DNA of 30,502 nt from Bacillota bacterium (lineage in GTDB: Bacteria > Bacillota > Clostridia > Christensenellales > Borkfalkiaceae). Under the pieces are notes generated by a model. The model was given only the letters and a program-made list of their open reading frames with translations, was not told where the DNA came from and searched no databases. Both the position numbers and the translations under genes were made by a program. Shown here one piece after another: positions 1-6,509 of this stretch (position 1 is its first letter; each line of letters starts with the position of its first letter). Where the stretch lies: positions 28,957-59,458 of the forward strand of contig QAKE01000049.1 of NCBI GenBank assembly GCA_003343995.1, in the 5' to 3' direction.

Positions 1-258
1 AACGATTTGGGCTTCACGAATATCGAGGGCACGTTGCTCGGTAAAATATTGCCGAACGAGCAAGATCGCACCGTCGGGGCGCTGAAAGCGATGGATTTCG
101 ATGCAAAAATCAACGCGTTGCACCTCGTGAACGATTTGGGCTTCACGAATATCGAGGGCACGTTGCTCGGTAAAATATTACCGAACGAGCAAGACCGCAC
201 CGTCGGGGCGTTGAAAAATATCGATTTTGACGAAAAAATCAATGCGCTCAAGATTAGC
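1..258. repeat. 129-bp tandem repeat, two copies in frame
   Basis: Copy one is bases 1-129 and copy two 130-258. The first 95 or so bases of each differ at only three positions, all synonymous (ttg/tta, gat/gac, ctg/ttg). The last third diverges more. The unit is 43 codons, so copy number can change without breaking the frame. More copies may lie upstream of the window. Confidence 0.92.
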
Positions 259-888
259 GACGTAATGAGCGCGGAGCAGATTTCGGGCAATAAAATTTTG
301 AAGTGGCTTGCCGACAAAAACGCGAAAATCAACGAAATCGGAACGAAAATCAACGAAATGCCCTTAAAGGTGATCGTGCAGGAGGACTCGAACCCCATCA
401 CCGACGCGCTCATCAAAAATGACGCCAAAATCGCAGATTTAAGCGAAAAGATCTCCGCTCTGACGATTTCGGATGTTTACGATACCGACGCCTTTGCGAA
501 AATCGGCACGGGAGAGGGCGAAGCGGCGTATGACGAAAACCTCCGCTGTTTCAAGCTGGAAAACGGCGCGTATACGGAAACGGCGTACGTTGCGGGCGCA
601 AAGCTTTATCAGGTGAAAAAGAGCGCGGGCATCTGGCTGATCACGTTGTATAATAAAACGGAGAACGGCGGCGTTTGCACCTATACCCGCGTGACGGAAA
701 AACCGCCGCTGACCAATCTTGCAAGCTATCTGATCGAGCGGTTGACGGGCGAAACGACGGGGCTAGGCACCTGCACGCTGCAGGAGCTGTACGAGGTGGG
801 TTTCGTTTCCGCGGAGGTGAACGACAGCGTGAAGGACTATTCTCTGAACGATGTGATATCGCAGTTCGGCAAATTACCGTCTGTGTGA
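1..888 (+). CDS. C-terminal part of an unrecognised repeat protein (5' truncated)
   Basis: The reading frame is open from the first base, so the true start lies outside the window; the internal TTG at position 7 is not a credible start. The visible 295 residues begin with two 43-residue tandem repeats (starting NDLGFTNIEG), then degenerate short motifs of the type KI-x-AL-x-ISDV that recur three times. A non-repetitive C-terminal part of about 160 residues follows, rich in aromatic and Thr residues, with no recognisable catalytic motif, transmembrane segment or sorting signal. No family is recognised. Alternating Lys/Ile/Asn spacing suggests coiled or beta-solenoid packing, and a surface or structural role is a guess. 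No terminator is obvious after the stop; the rpsF promoter starts 17 bp downstream. Confidence 0.75.
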   Translation, partial: NDLGFTNIEGTLLGKILPNEQDRTVGALKAMDFDAKINALHLVNDLGFTNIEGTLLGKILPNEQDRTVGALKNIDFDEKINALKISDVMSAEQISGNKILKWLADKNAKINEIGTKINEMPLKVIVQEDSNPITDALIKNDAKIADLSEKISALTISDVYDTDAFAKIGTGEGEAAYDENLRCFKLENGAYTETAYVAGAKLYQVKKSAGIWLITLYNKTENGGVCTYTRVTEKPPLTNLASYLIERLTGETTGLGTCTLQELYEVGFVSAEVNDSVKDYSLNDVISQFGKLPSV

Positions 889-904
889 TTTTTGCGAAAA
901 AACG

Positions 905-933
905 TTGACAAACGAAAGATAATTTGTTACAAT
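905..933 (+). promoter_or_regulatory. Sigma-A-type promoter of the rpsF-ssb-rpsR operon
   Basis: A perfect TTGACA at 905-910 and TACAAT at 928-933 are separated by 17 bp. Transcription would start near 940, leaving a leader of about 50 nt before the rpsF start codon. Confidence 0.85.
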
Positions 934-939
934 AAATAG

Positions 940-982
940 ACCTTGATTGCGGTTGGACGCAATCCGAATAAGACCGGGAGGT
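940..982 (+). promoter_or_regulatory. Candidate S6:S18-binding mRNA leader of rpsF
   Basis: A 7-bp hairpin pairs GATTGCG (945-951) with CGCAATC (958-964) around a six-base loop. A CCG lies directly on its 3' side (964-966). An outer helix can form between ACCT (940-943) and AGGT (979-982), which is part of the Shine-Dalgarno sequence. A hairpin with a 3'-side CCG in an internal loop is the known form of the autoregulatory S6:S18 leader motif found before rpsF in many bacteria. That this copy works the same way, with the complex covering the ribosome binding site, is inference from position and shape. Confidence 0.5.
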
Positions 983-989
983 AAAAAGA

Positions 990-1271
990 ATGACGAAATA
1001 CGATATGCTTTACATTTTGGCTCCGGAGCTCGAAGAAGAAGCGAGAGAAGTCATTATCAAAAAGTTTGAGGATTTGGTTACCGCCAACGGCGGCGTCGTC
1101 GAAAAGACCGACAGATGGGGCATGAAAAAACTGCAGTACCCCATCAACTACAAATCCGAAGGCTACTACGTGGTAATGACCTTCGAGAGCGACAAAAACT
1201 TCGTTGTGGAAATGAAGCGCGTTGTCGGCATAACCGATGGAATCATGAGAAGATTGATTACAAAGGCATAG
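990..1271 (+). CDS. rpsF: Small ribosomal subunit protein S6
   Basis: S6 is a 30S platform protein that binds 16S rRNA together with S18. The 93-residue product has the normal family length and starts with the typical YDMLYIL strand; the conserved W-G-x-K-K-L-Q-Y-P-I region lies near residues 38-48. The ATG follows a GGGAGGT ribosome binding site. It is the first gene of the rpsF-ssb-rpsR operon, a very conserved bacterial arrangement linking the S6/S18 partners around the single-strand DNA-binding protein. Its leader contains a probable autoregulatory hairpin. Confidence 0.97.
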   Translation: MTKYDMLYILAPELEEEAREVIIKKFEDLVTANGGVVEKTDRWGMKKLQYPINYKSEGYYVVMTFESDKNFVVEMKRVVGITDGIMRRLITKA

Positions 1272-1286
1272 TTTGGGAGCGAAAGA

Positions 1287-1703
1287 ATGAACAAAGTATT
1301 ACTGATCGGGAACCTTACGCGGGACCCCGAGCTTTCCGAAACGTCGGGCGGGGTGGCGGTTTGCCACTTTTCCGTTGCGGTAACGCGCGATTTCGCCTCG
1401 GCGGACGGCAACCGCGAAACGGATTTTTTCAACGTAACCGTTTGGCGCGGCAGAGCGGAAACCTGCGGCAGGTATCTCAAAAAGGGCAACAAAGTTGCCG
1501 TGATGGGCAGTTTGCAAAACCGTTCGTACGACGATAAGGACGGCATCAGAAGAACGGTTACCGAAGTCATCGCCAGCGACGTGGAGTTTTTAACTCCGAA
1601 AAACGCGTCGGGCGGGGAGTCTTTTGCGGAAGAGGTGGTCGCGGTGAAGAAACAGCGCCCGCAGCTCGAAGCGCTTGACGACGATAACGATTTGCCGTTC
1701 TGA
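1287..1703 (+). CDS. ssb: Single-stranded DNA-binding protein
   Basis: SSB coats single-stranded DNA during replication, recombination and repair and recruits partners through its acidic tail. The 138-residue protein begins with the canonical MNKVLLIGNLTRDPE strand; the OB fold spans about residues 1-103, with the F-F-x-V-x-x-W signature near 51-57. The linker is short, then the tail ends in the acidic DDDNDLPF tip that binds partner proteins. At 138 residues it is shorter than many family members (about 160-175), and the difference lies in the linker. It sits between rpsF and rpsR with a GGGAG ribosome binding site. Confidence 0.97.
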   Translation: MNKVLLIGNLTRDPELSETSGGVAVCHFSVAVTRDFASADGNRETDFFNVTVWRGRAETCGRYLKKGNKVAVMGSLQNRSYDDKDGIRRTVTEVIASDVEFLTPKNASGGESFAEEVVAVKKQRPQLEALDDDNDLPF

Positions 1704-1725
1704 TTTTTCAAAGGAGTTAATAAAC

Positions 1726-1977
1726 ATGGAAGAAAATAAGACCGCGGTCAAAAAGAATATGAAGAGAATGCCCAGAAAGAAGATTTGCGCTTTCTGTCAG
1801 GGCAAGGTGGACACCGTCGATTATAAGGACGTAGCCACCCTTAAAAAGTACGTTTCGGAAAACGGCAAAATTCTGCCGAGAAGAATGACGGGCGTCTGCG
1901 CGAAACATCAGCGCGTGCTCGCTTCCGCCGTAAAACGTGCCAGAATCACCGACCTTCTTCCCTTCAAGGGCGAATAA
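1726..1977 (+). CDS. rpsR: Small ribosomal subunit protein S18 (zinc-binding form)
   Basis: S18 joins S6 on the 30S platform. The chosen ATG at 1726 follows an AAAGGAG site and gives 83 residues. An upstream in-frame ATG at 1675 would overlap the end of ssb and add a non-conserved extension, so it is rejected. Cys21 and Cys24, with Cys58 and His61, form a plausible zinc site, so this is the C+ type of S18. The conserved core, with Lys-Tyr-Val-Ser-Glu and the ILPRRMTG motif, is intact. It is the last gene of its operon and is followed by a strong terminator. Confidence 0.96.
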   Translation: MEENKTAVKKNMKRMPRKKICAFCQGKVDTVDYKDVATLKKYVSENGKILPRRMTGVCAKHQRVLASAVKRARITDLLPFKGE

Positions 1978-1990
1978 TTCAAACAATATA

Positions 1991-2023
1991 AACGGCGTCC
2001 GCCATTCGGCGGGCGCCGTTTTC
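1991..2023 (+). terminator. Rho-independent terminator of the rpsF operon
   Basis: A 13-bp GC-rich stem (1991-2003 with 2008-2020, one G-T wobble) closes the four-base loop ATTC and runs into TTTT. It lies 14 bp after the rpsR stop. Confidence 0.9.
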
Positions 2024-2054
2024 CGTATAACGAAACCGTCGGTTTTATTCGCTA

Positions 2055-2083
2055 TTGACAAAAACTCCCTTTTCGCGTATACT
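2055..2083 (+). promoter_or_regulatory. Promoter of the collagen-like lipoprotein gene
   Basis: TTGACA at 2055-2060 and TATACT at 2078-2083 are 17 bp apart. A TATAAT overlaps just downstream (2083-2088). The gene's ATG follows at 2114. Confidence 0.8.
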
Positions 2084-2113
2084 ATAATAAAACGGCATAA
2101 GTAGGAAGGGAAA

Positions 2114-3079
2114 ATGAAAAAATGGATAATCGTCGTTACGGCGATCGCGATCGCGTGCGCGGCGGCGTTTACGGGCTGCGCAACGCGGGGCGAAAGCGGC
2201 CTGCAAGGACCTAAGGGAGAACAGGGTGCAACCGGTCCGCAAGGACCGCAGGGCGAACGCGGGGAGGCGGGCGTGTGCAACGCTTTGCGCGCGGAAAAAA
2301 CGGAATACGGCGTGCACGAAAGCGCCGTCTTTTATTTCGGGGAAGAAAAATATTTTCAGCTGGATATTTCCTCCCTTTATTCGGCTTTGGGAACTTCGGG
2401 GACGGTTTATAGCAATCTCGGGATGTGTATCTGCGTAACAACTTTCGATTACGCCGTGTCCAAAACGCTGCTCAATCAGCTGGTTTACATCGAACTCGGG
2501 GGAAAAGTCGTTCGTTTCGACGGTATTTCCATGGATCATTCCGTCATTCAGCCGAACACGCGGGCATCGGGCATACACTTAAAGCCGACGGACGGCTATA
2601 TTTCTGCAAACGGGGAAACCGAATGCAATATTTTATTCTGCCATTCCGCTGTCGCCGTTCCTTTTGCCCGCATGAACGCCGTGCCGCTCAATACCTTTAC
2701 GGTGGAGGAAGGAAAGTACGCAACCCCCGCGGGCGACGTGACCGACGTTTACTATCTCGGAAAAAAGGCGTTCGGCATTTCCGCGGCTTTGACGAAGGAA
2801 AACGGCAAAAATTACGTGACGATTGCTCTGCAAACGTATGATTTCGAGATGGATTTACGTTTGCATTCCATGTGGTTCCTTCTGGAAAGCGGGGCAACGA
2901 AAAAGGGGTTCGCAATCAACGAGGAAAAGGCGGGGGAACGCTCGATCGGCAAAAATCAGACGAGGTCTTTTAAGGTCGAGTGGTATACCGATACAAAGCT
3001 CGAGGTGATTCGATTGGCGGTGTTGGGTTGTGAAACAAATCTCTTGCCGCCGCTGTTGCTGGAAAAAACTTTCGTTTAA
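2114..3079 (+). CDS. Predicted lipoprotein with a short collagen-like Gly-X-Y segment
   Basis: The 321-residue product has a lipoprotein signal peptide: a KK pair, a hydrophobic core, then the lipobox F-T-G-C with Cys22. It is therefore expected to be anchored on the outer face of the membrane. Directly after the lipid anchor, glycine occupies every third residue from 26 to 53 (ten glycines), with Pro and Gln/Glu in between, as in bacterial collagen-like proteins. The remaining 265 or so residues look like a beta-rich globular domain with no recognised motif. It has its own promoter, an AGGAAGG ribosome binding site and no partner gene in the transcript. The function is unknown; the triplet stretch may act as a stalk. 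Confidence 0.85.
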   Translation: MKKWIIVVTAIAIACAAAFTGCATRGESGLQGPKGEQGATGPQGPQGERGEAGVCNALRAEKTEYGVHESAVFYFGEEKYFQLDISSLYSALGTSGTVYSNLGMCICVTTFDYAVSKTLLNQLVYIELGGKVVRFDGISMDHSVIQPNTRASGIHLKPTDGYISANGETECNILFCHSAVAVPFARMNAVPLNTFTVEEGKYATPAGDVTDVYYLGKKAFGISAALTKENGKNYVTIALQTYDFEMDLRLHSMWFLLESGATKKGFAINEEKAGERSIGKNQTRSFKVEWYTDTKLEVIRLAVLGCETNLLPPLLLEKTFV

Positions 3080-3095
3080 GTTCCGCCGTTTCGGG

Positions 3096-3124
3096 TTGAC
3101 AATACCATTCAGGTGTGATACAAT
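3096..3124 (+). promoter_or_regulatory. Promoter of the four-helix membrane protein gene
   Basis: TTGACA at 3096-3101 and TACAAT at 3119-3124 are separated by exactly 17 bp. The predicted transcript carries a perfect GCCGCG/CGCGGC hairpin (3145-3160, loop AAAT) two bases before the AGGAGG ribosome binding site. Confidence 0.83.
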
Positions 3125-3177
3125 ATATCATGCTAAAAAAATACGCCGCGAAATCGCGGCACAGGAGGATGGGTTTT

Positions 3178-3684
3178 ATGGCAAAAAAGAAAAGTAACAA
3201 CGTGCAGTCGCTCGCAGTGGCGGGCGCGTGTCTGCTGTTCGGCGTTCTCGCGTTCTGTTTGGCGGGATTTTTGGCGGCGGTAGCTTTCGGTGAGGGCGAG
3301 CATGCTTATACCGCTACGGGCTTTGCCGCGGCTTTTGGCTGGAAACAGAAAATTATCGGCGATAACGCTGTTACGTGGTCGAACTTCAACTTTATGATTA
3401 CGCTGGCGCTGTTCCTGCCCTTAATCGGCGGAGTGCTTGGCGCTTTGAAAGGTAAATTGTTTTCCTTCATCGCGCTTGCGGCGTTTGTAGCGGGGGCAGT
3501 TTTGATGTTCCTTTGCCCGACTTTTTTGGAAAGCTCGCTTACCGATGCGGGTAAGCTCGGCGTGGGCATTGCCGGTATTGCGGGTATAAAACCTGCGCTT
3601 GCCGTCGGTTCGATTCTCGGCGGAGTGTTCTCCGTGCTCGGCGCGCTCGTTACGGCGTACAAAACGTTTTTCATGAAAAAATAA
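3178..3684 (+). CDS. Hypothetical membrane protein with four predicted helices
   Basis: The ATG at 3178 is preferred over upstream in-frame starts because AGGAGG at 3163-3168 is correctly spaced from it; an ATG at 3169 abuts that site. The 168-residue product begins with a basic stretch (AKKKS). It then shows four hydrophobic segments, at roughly residues 10-37, 72-92, 95-117 and 130-160, rich in Gly and Ala, ending in a short basic tail. A short loop after helix one carries a few charged residues. No catalytic motif or known family is recognised. The gene is monocistronic, with its own promoter, 5' hairpin and terminator. Confidence 0.8.
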   Translation: MAKKKSNNVQSLAVAGACLLFGVLAFCLAGFLAAVAFGEGEHAYTATGFAAAFGWKQKIIGDNAVTWSNFNFMITLALFLPLIGGVLGALKGKLFSFIALAAFVAGAVLMFLCPTFLESSLTDAGKLGVGIAGIAGIKPALAVGSILGGVFSVLGALVTAYKTFFMKK

Positions 3685-3697
3685 AAAACTTTATCGA

Positions 3698-3733
3698 AAA
3701 GCGGCAGGTTTCGGCTTGCCGCTTTATTTTTTT
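3698..3733 (+). terminator. Rho-independent terminator after the membrane protein gene
   Basis: AAAGCGGCA (3698-3706) pairs with TGCCGCTTT (3717-3725) around a ten-base loop, followed by a run of T. Confidence 0.88.
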
Positions 3734-3850
3734 AATTATTTGTTGACTATCCGTAAAACGTCGAATTTTTAAACTTCAAACATGAAAATGTTAAAATTTC
3801 ACAAATAACTCGTAATTTGCGGGGTTTCGTGATAATTGAGAAAGGGTGTG

Positions 3851-3923
3851 AAAAAAATTTTCATAAAAAAATTTAAAAAAATGTCGAAAAACGCTTTACA
3901 TTTTTTTTAAATTGTTGTATAGT
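3851..3923 (+). promoter_or_regulatory. Strong promoter with phased A-tracts ahead of a candidate small RNA
   Basis: TTTACA (3895-3900), a 17-bp spacer and TATAGT (3918-3923) form a good sigma-A promoter. Upstream, A-tracts at 3851-3857, 3865-3871, 3875-3881 and 3887-3891 are spaced 10-14 bp apart, as in curved DNA or UP elements that raise promoter strength. The 120 bp before this (3736-3850) is AT-rich with nothing else recognisable. Confidence 0.7.
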
Positions 3924-3929
3924 ATACGT

Positions 3930-4048
3930 GTTCTTAAGGAACGGAACGACAACGCCGACCTCGAGGACAAGCGAAACAGCTCATCATTTTCCCCCTTATC
4001 ATATATTATTCAGAAAGCAATTTACCTTGTAAGTTGCTTTTTGAATTT
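3930..4048 (+). ncRNA. Candidate small RNA of about 115 nt
   Basis: A strong promoter ends at 3923 and an intrinsic terminator lies at 4014-4048, with no plausible start codon or coding bias between them. The predicted RNA starts with a small hairpin (GTTC 3930-3933 with GAAC 3939-3942). A central region contains the self-complementary CCTCGAGG. Next comes an apparently unpaired pyrimidine stretch with five consecutive C (TTTTCCCCCTT, 3987-3997), then the terminator. Unpaired C-rich segments are typical of Gram-positive regulatory RNAs that pair with GGAGG ribosome binding sites; the analogy is inference. It does not resemble SRP RNA, tmRNA, 6S RNA or RNase P RNA as far as can be judged by eye. 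Confidence 0.5.
4014..4048 (+). terminator. Rho-independent terminator of the candidate small RNA
   Basis: A 12-bp stem (4014-4025 with 4029-4040, one G-T pair) closes the three-base loop CTT. It is followed by TT and, after GAA, TTTT. Confidence 0.82.
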
Positions 4049-4049
4049 T

Positions 4050-4136
4050 AAACGCCTTTTTCGCGGCTGTGCGCCGCGCGGCGGGCGCGCAGGGGGCGTT
4101 TGCGGCAGAAAAACGGGAAAACGCCCCGTTTTTTTT
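4050..4136 (+). terminator. GC-rich nested hairpin followed by a second terminator
   Basis: AAACGCC (4050-4056) can pair with GGCGTTT (4095-4101). This encloses a GC-rich hairpin built from CTGTGCGCC and GGCGCGCAG. Just after it, AAAACGGG (4110-4117) pairs with CCCGTTTT (4125-4132) and runs into eight T. The second element is a convincing terminator, probably a backup for the upstream small RNA. The role of the larger GC-rich fold is unknown. Confidence 0.65.
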
Positions 4137-4176
4137 CTTTCGCGCGCGTAAATACATTATATATGCGCTCAAAGAT

Positions 4177-4205
4177 TTGACAACCCGCCCGAAATGTTAT
4201 AAAAT
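4177..4205 (+). promoter_or_regulatory. Promoter of the liv operon
   Basis: TTGACA (4177-4182) and TAAAAT (4200-4205) are 17 bp apart. The start site would be near 4212, giving a leader of about 75 nt. Confidence 0.75.
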
Positions 4206-4217
4206 ATTTGCATATCG

Positions 4218-4255
4218 AAAGCGCATGTGCGCTTTTTCCTTATCCTAAGGAAAAA
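4218..4255 (+). promoter_or_regulatory. Overlapping leader hairpins of the liv operon (possible attenuator)
   Basis: Hairpin one pairs AAAGCGC (4218-4224) with GCGCTTT (4229-4235) and is followed by more T, like a weak terminator. Hairpin two pairs TTTTTCCTTA (4233-4242) with TAAGGAAAAA (4246-4255) and uses the same T-run, so the two folds compete for 4233-4235. No leader peptide or T-box sequence was found. A regulatory role is inference. Confidence 0.4.
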
Positions 4256-4287
4256 ATGCATTTGCTGCGAAAGAGGAGAAGGGATAT

Positions 4288-5481
4288 ATGAAAAAATTGT
4301 TACTCAAATTGCTCTGCTGCGCCACGGCGGTAACGATGTGCGCCACGGCGTTTACCGGCTGCGGAAGAAAGTTTTCCGGCGACAAGCTCGCCATCGGCGG
4401 CATCGGCCCTTTGACGGGCGCGGCTGCGGATTACGGCACCGCCGTTAAAAACTCCATCGAGCTCGCCATCGAAGAAGTGAATGCCGACGGCGGCATCAAC
4501 GGCGTTCAGCTCGAACTCATTTTCGAGGACGACGAGGCGGAGGGCGAAAAGGCGCTCAACGCGTACAATGTTTTGAAAAACGCTGGTATGCAGCTTTTGA
4601 TCGGCACGGTTACCTCGGGCAGCGGCGTCATGATTTCCGAAAGCGCGAAGAACGACAACATGTTTATGCTCTCGCCCTCGGGTTCCGATCCCGACGTCAT
4701 CAAGTACGACAACGCTTTCCGCGTGTGCTTGGAGGACCCCGCGCAGGGCAAGCTCGCGGCGGAATACGTGCTGGAAAATCTGGCGACTTTGGCGCCCAAT
4801 AAAAAAATCGGCATGCTTTCCTGCGACGCCAGCGATTACTCCAAGGGGATCGCAAGGGCTTTCGAGGCGGAAATTGCAAAAGATACTTCCGTAACGCTTG
4901 TTAAACAATCTTTCCCGTTGGATACGGAAACCGAATTTTCTGCGCAGGCTACGGTCTTTAATTCTAAAGATGTTGACCTTGTGTTTTTGCCCATCTACTA
5001 TCAGGCGGCGGCTTGCTTTATCCGCGAGGCGCAAAAACACGTTAATCTGAAGGACGCGAAAATCATCGGCGGCGACGGGCTGGACGGCATCGTCAAGGAA
5101 CTCGGCGCGGACAGCGCTCTGGCGGAGGACGCGCTCCTCGTTACGCTGTTCTCGGCGGCGTTGACCACCGAACCGACGAAATCCTATGTGGATAGCTACA
5201 AGGCGAAATACGGCTCCGTTCCCTCGCAGTTCGGCGCGGACGCGTACGACGCGGTGTATATCATCAAGCAGGCGTTGGAATACGCCGTCGCGCAACAGGG
5301 TGAGAGCTTCGACGCGAACACTTCCGCAAGCGAGCTTTGCAACATTCTGAAAGCCGCGATGACGGAAATCAAGTTTACCGGCGTTACCGGCACTGACATC
5401 GAATGGACGGCGGAAGGCGTTCCCACCGACCGTATTCGCGTGGTGAAAATTCAGGACGGCGCGTACGTAGACGTCGAATAA
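4288..5481 (+). CDS. livJ: Branched-chain amino-acid type ABC transporter, substrate-binding lipoprotein
   Basis: This periplasmic-type binding protein (peripla_BP_6, LivJ/LivK-like) would capture Leu/Ile/Val or a related ligand and deliver it to the LivHMGF complex. The lipobox F-T-G-C places the lipidated Cys at residue 25. The mature part starts with the family-typical strand IGGIGPLTG, then GxAxDYG, AIEEVNADGGINGVQL near residues 62-78, and a TSGSG ligand-loop region. A second lobe follows with GGDGLDG and FGADAYDAVYI motifs. The 397-residue length is normal. It is the first gene of the liv operon, behind its own promoter and a structured leader, and two strong hairpins separate it from the permease gene. 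The exact substrate cannot be read from the sequence. Confidence 0.93.
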   Translation: MKKLLLKLLCCATAVTMCATAFTGCGRKFSGDKLAIGGIGPLTGAAADYGTAVKNSIELAIEEVNADGGINGVQLELIFEDDEAEGEKALNAYNVLKNAGMQLLIGTVTSGSGVMISESAKNDNMFMLSPSGSDPDVIKYDNAFRVCLEDPAQGKLAAEYVLENLATLAPNKKIGMLSCDASDYSKGIARAFEAEIAKDTSVTLVKQSFPLDTETEFSAQATVFNSKDVDLVFLPIYYQAAACFIREAQKHVNLKDAKIIGGDGLDGIVKELGADSALAEDALLVTLFSAALTTEPTKSYVDSYKAKYGSVPSQFGADAYDAVYIIKQALEYAVAQQGESFDANTSASELCNILKAAMTEIKFTGVTGTDIEWTAEGVPTDRIRVVKIQDGAYVDVE

Positions 5482-5495
5482 GAACGGTTCAATCA

Positions 5496-5567
5496 GCATT
5501 GAAAGGCGAATTTCTGCCTTTCAATGCCTTTGTTTATGCCGTGAAAATTTTCACGGCATAAACAAAG
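5496..5567 (+). repeat. Two adjacent large inverted repeats between livJ and livH
   Basis: The first is a 12-bp perfect stem, GCATTGAAAGGC (5496-5507) with 5516-5527, loop of eight. It is immediately followed by a perfect 40-bp palindrome at 5528-5567 (20 + 20, centre AAAATTTT). Neither is followed by a T-run, so they look more like mRNA-stabilising or processing hairpins than terminators. Such elements often let a binding-protein gene be expressed above its permease genes. Confidence 0.85.
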
Positions 5568-5606
5568 AACGGCAGAAAAACATCTGAGGGAAAAAGGTTA
5601 AGGTTT

Positions 5607-6500
5607 ATGGAATTTTTGGCAAGCATAATCAACGGATTGAGCCTTGGGGCGATGTACGCGATGATCGCTTTGGGGTATACGATGGTTTACGGCATCGCGA
5701 AGATGCTCAACTTCGCCCACGGCGACGTGATCACCTTCGGGGCATATTCCGTTATCATTGTATCTACAAGCGAAGTGATGCCTTTGCTCAATTTGCCTAT
5801 TTGGGTGGGTTTTTTGGCGGCAGTGCTTGTGTGTGCGATCCTTGGCGTCGTCGTGGAAAAAATCGCCTATAAACCGCTCAGAAGCGCGTCCTCGCTGTCG
5901 GTGCTCATCACCGCCATCGGGGTAAGCTATTTTTTGCAGAACTTTTTTCAAATTATGTTCGGAACGGATAACAAAGATTTTCCGAGTATTCCGTTATTTA
6001 ATTCCATTTGGCATATCGGCAGTTTTTCGGTGAACGTCGGTTCGCTCTTTACCCTGCTTTTTTCCGTCGTCATCATGATCGCGCTCACCCTTTTCGTCAA
6101 AAAAACGCAGACGGGGCGCGCCATGCTCGCCGTTTCGGAAGATAAATCGGCGGCGCAGCTGATGGGCGTAAACGTAAACAAAACCATTTCCATCACCTTT
6201 GCCATCGGTTCGGCGCTCGCCGCCGTGGCGGGATTTTGTTATGGCTATACTCGTATATCTATATCGCCTATATCCGGCGCGATGCCCGGCATCAAGGCGT
6301 TCGTCGCCGCGGTGCTCGGCGGCATCGGCTCCATCCCCGGCGCGTTTGTCGGCGGATTAGTGCTCGGATTAGTGGAATTTTTAAGCAAAGTATATATTTC
6401 TACTCAATGGGCTGACGTCATCGTATTCGGTATTCTCATTCTGGTGCTGTTGGTCAAGCCCACCGGTCTGCTCGGAAAAAAACGCAACGAAAAGGTTTAA
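5607..6500 (+). CDS. livH: Branched-chain amino-acid ABC transporter permease LivH
   Basis: LivH is one of the two integral membrane subunits of the Liv importer. The 297-residue protein has the family N-terminus with NGLSLGAMYAMIALGYTMVYG at about residues 8-29, followed by the conserved KMLNFAHGDV. About eight hydrophobic helices are visible. The coupling-helix region near residues 190-200 and the glycine-rich AVLGGIGSIPGAFVGG near 232-248 face the ATPases. The start is an ATG preceded by AAGGTTAAGG. It follows livJ after 125 bp holding two strong hairpins, and precedes livM by 9 bp. Confidence 0.95.
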   Translation: MEFLASIINGLSLGAMYAMIALGYTMVYGIAKMLNFAHGDVITFGAYSVIIVSTSEVMPLLNLPIWVGFLAAVLVCAILGVVVEKIAYKPLRSASSLSVLITAIGVSYFLQNFFQIMFGTDNKDFPSIPLFNSIWHIGSFSVNVGSLFTLLFSVVIMIALTLFVKKTQTGRAMLAVSEDKSAAQLMGVNVNKTISITFAIGSALAAVAGFCYGYTRISISPISGAMPGIKAFVAAVLGGIGSIPGAFVGGLVLGLVEFLSKVYISTQWADVIVFGILILVLLVKPTGLLGKKRNEKV

Positions 6501-6509
6501 GGTGTCGCC

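Noticed and set aside
3912..4151. Open frame of 79 codons across the candidate small RNA and GC-rich hairpins
   Set aside because: There is no ribosome binding site, the start overlaps the predicted promoter, and the frame runs through two terminators with no coding-like composition.
4212..4287. T-box or leader-peptide attenuator before livJ
   Set aside because: The leader is too short (about 75 nt), contains no T-box consensus and no run of branched-chain codons.
4300..5499. Antisense open frame of 399 codons opposite livJ
   Set aside because: It is an artefact of the codon bias of the sense gene, which has a complete signal peptide and family motifs. The antisense product has no recognisable features. 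Long antisense frames over the livM/livG and rplB regions are rejected for the same reason.
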